A model generated the notes under the pieces. The model searched no databases and was not told where the DNA came from. It worked only from the letters and a program-made list of their open reading frames with translations. DNA of 30,679 bases from a virus, in IMG/VR virus record IMGVR_UViG_3300002483_000030, positions 1 to 30,679 of that record; one strand, 5' to 3'. The position numbers were made by a program, and so were the translations under genes. Shown here in pieces: positions 27,868 to 30,679 of the stretch; within the stretch, counting starts at the first letter, position 1, and each line of letters begins with the position of its first letter.

Positions 27868-29310
27868 ATGAAATATAAGTTTAAAACGGAGCCGTACGAG
27901 CATCAGCTTGAGGCGTTGAAAAGATCATGGGATAAGAAAGAATATGCTTATTTCATGGAAATGGGAACAGGTAAATCTAAAGTACTTGTTGATAATATAG
28001 CTGTACTCTACGACAGAGGAGCTATCAACGCCGCTGTAATAATCGCACCGAAAGGCGTATATAAGAACTGGTCGGAACGTGAGATACCAACCCATATGCC
28101 CGAACATATAATAAGGCGTATAGGCGTATGGAACCCTGCACCAAATAAAAAAGAAAAATTACAGCTTACAAAGTTATTCGAAGTTACAGACGATTTAAAG
28201 ATATTAGTTATTAACGTAGAAGCCTTTAGTACTAAGAAGGGTGTGGCGTTTGTAGAAAAGTTTTTACTAACTCATAACGCCATGATGGCAGTTGATGAAT
28301 CTACCACAATAAAGAACCCGAAAGCACAACGGACAAAGAACCTCGTTAAGTTGGCATTACAAAGCAAATACAGACGTATTTTAACAGGTTTTCCTGTTAC
28401 CCAATCACCACTAGACCTATACAGTCAATCAGAGTTCCTATGCGCTCAGTTGCTCGGCTATTCGTCATTCTATACGTTTCAAAATCATTACGCGAAAGTA
28501 ATTAATAGAAGCATGGGGCAGAGAACTTTTAGACAAGTGGTCGGTTATCAAAACTTAGACGAACTATCTGATAAGGTATCTACGTTTTCGTACCGTGTCC
28601 TTAAGAAAGAATGTTTAGATTTACCTGATAAGGTGTATCAAAAAAGAGAAGTAGAACTTACACCTGAACAAAAGAAAATATATAACCAAATAAAAGACTA
28701 TGCTATCGCGGAACTTGAATCGAATGAAATAGTTAGCGTTAGCTCGGTTCTAACTCAGATATTAAGGTTACACCAAGTTACTTGTGGTTTTGTAAAACAT
28801 GACCAAGGTGAAGAAATAGAAATTAAAAACAATCGATTAGAAGAATTATTAAAAGTATTGGAAGAAATACAGGGTAAAACAATTATATGGGCTAATTACC
28901 AATACGATATAAAACGTATTTTAAATACTCTTAACGATATTGTAGGAACTGATGCGGTAGCTACCTATTATGGAGGTACGCCAGAGGAGGAACGACAGCC
29001 TATTATCGATAGGTTTCAAGATCCCAACTCTAGCTTACAATATCTAATAAGTAATACTCAAACAGGTGGTTACGGAATCACATTACACCAAGCTAGTAAC
29101 GTTGTTTATTACAGCAATAATTACGATTTAGAAAAAAGATTACAATCAGAAGACAGGGCGCACCGTATCGGACAGGTTAATAAAGTAACTTATATTGATT
29201 TGATATCGAAAGATACAGTTGATGAAAAAATTGTGAAAGCTCTGCGGAACAAGCTCAACCTAGCACAAGAGGTGCTAGGTGATGATAAATGGAAAGATTG
29301 GATCGGTTAA
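27868..29310 (+). CDS. SNF2-type DNA helicase (superfamily 2)
   Basis: A 480-aa ATPase, the only plus-strand gene. Q motif YEHQLEALK (about 10-18), Walker A MEMGTGKSK (30-38), motif Ia APKGVYKNW, motif II AVDESTTIKNPKAQR, motif III ILTGFPVTQSPLDLYSQ, and in the second lobe QTGGYGITLHQASNVVYYSN (motif V) and QSEDRAHRIGQ (motif VI), the SNF2 hallmark. Phage members are thought to remodel or unwind DNA during replication or recombination. Its start is ATG at 27868 with a weak ribosome binding site. Its stop TAA overlaps the stop of the convergent gene at 29307. Confidence 0.93.
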   Translation: MKYKFKTEPYEHQLEALKRSWDKKEYAYFMEMGTGKSKVLVDNIAVLYDRGAINAAVIIAPKGVYKNWSEREIPTHMPEHIIRRIGVWNPAPNKKEKLQLTKLFEVTDDLKILVINVEAFSTKKGVAFVEKFLLTHNAMMAVDESTTIKNPKAQRTKNLVKLALQSKYRRILTGFPVTQSPLDLYSQSEFLCAQLLGYSSFYTFQNHYAKVINRSMGQRTFRQVVGYQNLDELSDKVSTFSYRVLKKECLDLPDKVYQKREVELTPEQKKIYNQIKDYAIAELESNEIVSVSSVLTQILRLHQVTCGFVKHDQGEEIEIKNNRLEELLKVLEEIQGKTIIWANYQYDIKRILNTLNDIVGTDAVATYYGGTPEEERQPIIDRFQDPNSSLQYLISNTQTGGYGITLHQASNVVYYSNNYDLEKRLQSEDRAHRIGQVNKVTYIDLISKDTVDEKIVKALRNKLNLAQEVLGDDKWKDWIG

Positions 29311-29786
29311 CTTATTCTGTCTTTATACATACTGTCGTATAAATCATCTATCCCTCCACCATCAGCCATAAAGCCCATTTTCTTTCTTACGTCTTTATCA
29401 AGTTTAGGTAATCCTTTATTACCTTCAGGAATAGGTTTTAACGCTTTTCCTTCTGCGGCTCTTTGAGGCTCACGAGCAGCTGCTTCTAACATAGCTTTAG
29501 CGTCATCTAATAACATCAAAGCTTGTTGTACGTCTCCTCCTGTTCTACCAACTACAGCTTCTGCTAAAGCTCCTGCGTCTTGTTGTAACATCTCACCACT
29601 GTCCGCAGGCATCTGTCTGTCCATCTCTGAACCTAAACTTGCTTCGTTACCCATAAGTGCCGCCATAGCTTCCATAGCTTCTGGTGGAGGTGCTCCAGCT
29701 TCTTTAGCAGGTGCATTAGGATTACCCATAGGTACGTCTGCTCTTTTGCCCATCATCATTATTTCTTCTGTTGGTGTCATCGCCAT
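29307..29786 (-). CDS. Unknown Ala/Met/Glu-rich protein, probable structural region
   Basis: A 159-aa low-complexity protein, rich in Ala, Met, Gly and Glu (begins MAMTPTEEIMMMGKRADVPM), with a helical centre (VQQALMLLDDAKAMLEAAAR) and an end KMGFMADGGGIDDLYDSMYK. Such MADGGG-ending proteins are frequent in the late region of marine phages, without known role. It lies 2 bases after the gene at 29789. AAGGAGATAAAT precedes it. Confidence 0.68.
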   Translation of the reverse strand: MAMTPTEEIMMMGKRADVPMGNPNAPAKEAGAPPPEAMEAMAALMGNEASLGSEMDRQMPADSGEMLQQDAGALAEAVVGRTGGDVQQALMLLDDAKAMLEAAAREPQRAAEGKALKPIPEGNKGLPKLDKDVRKKMGFMADGGGIDDLYDSMYKDRIS

Positions 29787-29788
29787 AT

Positions 29789-30679
29789 TTATCTCCTTGG
29801 TCTAAACGACTGTGCGAATAGTTGTGTTAGTTTATCGTTTTGTTGCATCGGTGGCAACCCGCCTAATCCTGAATTAAGTGCTCCTCCTCTTCTCATCGTT
29901 AGATAACCTAGCTCAGGACGAGGATAACCTAGATCAGTAGAAGGATCTGGTGTACCTATAGTTGGGTTTGGTGTACCTATGGTTGTAACAGGTTCTTGTC
30001 CTGGTCTGCTTCCAAACTCTGCAGCAGACATAGGTCTAACGTATGCTTGTTGTTGTTGAGGTTGTGGGTTATATACTGCATTTTGTAATGCTGAATTATA
30101 CGCGGCTCTTTGTTGTTGTATTAAATTACTGACGGGAGATTGAACTATTCTTGTGAAGTTTGGATCCATTTCTGGCAGTCTTATTGGATCACCTTCAATT
30201 ATAGTTCCAGCTGGCATTGGTGTTCCTTCTCCCATTGGCAAACCTAAGTCTTCTCCTGTTATTGGAAATGGTACTGGGTCGTCTTCTGCTAAAATTACTT
30301 CAGAATCAGGTCTGTATGGTGCTTCGTTTTGTATGGCTATAAACCTTTCATCTTCGCCGCTCATATAATTTGGATTATAAGCGTCTATAGATGGGATAGG
30401 TTCTACGAATGTAGGAAAATCTCTATCAGAGACAGCCTCTATGGTGTTGTCTGTTGGCACAATATAGTCTGCTACGCTTGTGCCTACAAAGGGGTTAACT
30501 GTCGGTGTGCGTGGAGGGTCAATCATGCTGGGAATACCTGATTCAGATTCAGGTACAACCTGGGCTGGTGGAAGTGAGTTTTCTATTATTTGTTCTATAG
30601 TTGTTTGTATGCTAGGAGGTAGAGGTGCTGAAGGCTCTACGAATGTAGGAAAATCTCTATCAGAAATAGCTTCTATGGT
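29789..30679 (-). CDS. Unknown proline-rich protein with a long-period repeat (5' end outside window)
   Basis: The frame is open to the window edge, so the ATG at 30526 is not necessarily the start; I treat the gene as cut at its 5' end. The visible 296 residues are Pro/Gln/Gly-rich and probably extended. The peptide TIEAxSDRDFPTFVEP occurs twice, 78 residues apart, with 41 of 44 bases identical (30402-30445 and 30636-30679). Near the C-terminus are GTPNPTIGTPDPSTDLGYPR and a run LQNAVYNPQPQQQQAYVRPM. A virion or tail-associated role is likely from composition and position; no family recognised. Confidence 0.7.
   Translation of the reverse strand, partial: TIEAISDRDFPTFVEPSAPLPPSIQTTIEQIIENSLPPAQVVPESESGIPSMIDPPRTPTVNPFVGTSVADYIVPTDNTIEAVSDRDFPTFVEPIPSIDAYNPNYMSGEDERFIAIQNEAPYRPDSEVILAEDDPVPFPITGEDLGLPMGEGTPMPAGTIIEGDPIRLPEMDPNFTRIVQSPVSNLIQQQRAAYNSALQNAVYNPQPQQQQAYVRPMSAAEFGSRPGQEPVTTIGTPNPTIGTPDPSTDLGYPRPELGYLTMRRGGALNSGLGGLPPMQQNDKLTQLFAQSFRPRR
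30402..30679. repeat. 44-base direct repeat, 234-base period
   Basis: Bases 30402-30445 and 30636-30679 are identical at 41 of 44 positions. It lies in the proline-rich gene, in frame, and the second copy is cut by the window edge, so the repeated unit may be longer or occur more often beyond it. Confidence 0.85.

Noticed and set aside
1-30679. T7-type RNA polymerase, integrase, repressor or lysis genes.
   Set aside because: None of the proteins shows the required motifs; they may lie outside the window.

Overview
The window is a stretch of a tailed double-stranded DNA phage genome (Caudoviricetes). The evidence is a large and a small terminase subunit, a phage-type family A DNA polymerase, an archaeo-eukaryotic primase, an SSB-like protein, dUTPase, a thymidylate synthase homologue and many very small genes packed with ATGA/TAATG overlaps. 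Base composition is mostly AT-rich. The replication genes (Leu at the Phe762-equivalent of PolA, a stand-alone AEP primase, an SF1 and an SNF2-type helicase) are of the kind common in marine viruses, but the host cannot be named from the sequence. No integrase, repressor or lysogeny module, tRNA or CRISPR was seen. Both ends are cut inside genes, so this is part of a larger genome.

Layout. 1-3105, minus strand: terL (3' end outside the window) and two proline/arginine- or acid-rich proteins of probable virion or morphogenesis role. 3106-4862: a hairpin terminator, a 126-aa unknown protein, an AT-rich stretch with three sets of short direct repeats, terS (visibly more GC-rich than its surroundings), then a 250-base control region. 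4863-13554: an early region of about 30 small genes, nearly all unknown, including dUTPase, an Api92/YubB-like protein, a ribbon-helix-helix candidate and a zinc-ribbon protein. Nine small genes here (33-58 aa) were found by reading the gaps. 13554-27545: the replication and nucleotide block. In order of transcription (right to left) it encodes two unknowns, SSB-like, AEP primase, AlkB-like dioxygenase, SF1 helicase, a six-gene nucleotide/DNA-modification group, two small or basic proteins, PolA, HTH protein, Zn-finger protein, VRR-NUC-like nuclease and DUF932 protein. 27868-29310: an SNF2-type helicase, the only gene on the plus strand. 29307-30679: two more low-complexity proteins on the minus strand, the last one running off the window.

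The most notable content is the 18300-22167 group: a DUF1599/Nmad1-like protein, a thymidylate synthase-family enzyme, a helical 'DNA base hypermodification' (HMUDK-helical / glutamyl-putrescinyl-thymine pyrophosphorylase-type) protein, a SAM methyltransferase and a conserved phage protein of unknown function. I infer a pathway that makes a modified thymine in the phage DNA. dUTPase would supply dUMP and the AlkB-like oxygenase may take part. No 5-hmdU DNA kinase is visible in the window.

Regulation is also legible. Nine minus-strand promoters share an unusual -35 region, (t)GCTTTAYT, usually 17 bases before the -10, and in several of them the -35 and -10 lie in the two arms of an inverted repeat. 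A second, different control module (CTATTAG boxes plus a 13-base identical block GAGAGGGCACGAG) stands upstream of terS on one strand and of the SNF2 helicase on the other. A leader at 11400-11603 holds two related long hairpins and a U-run, and could be a small RNA or an attenuator.
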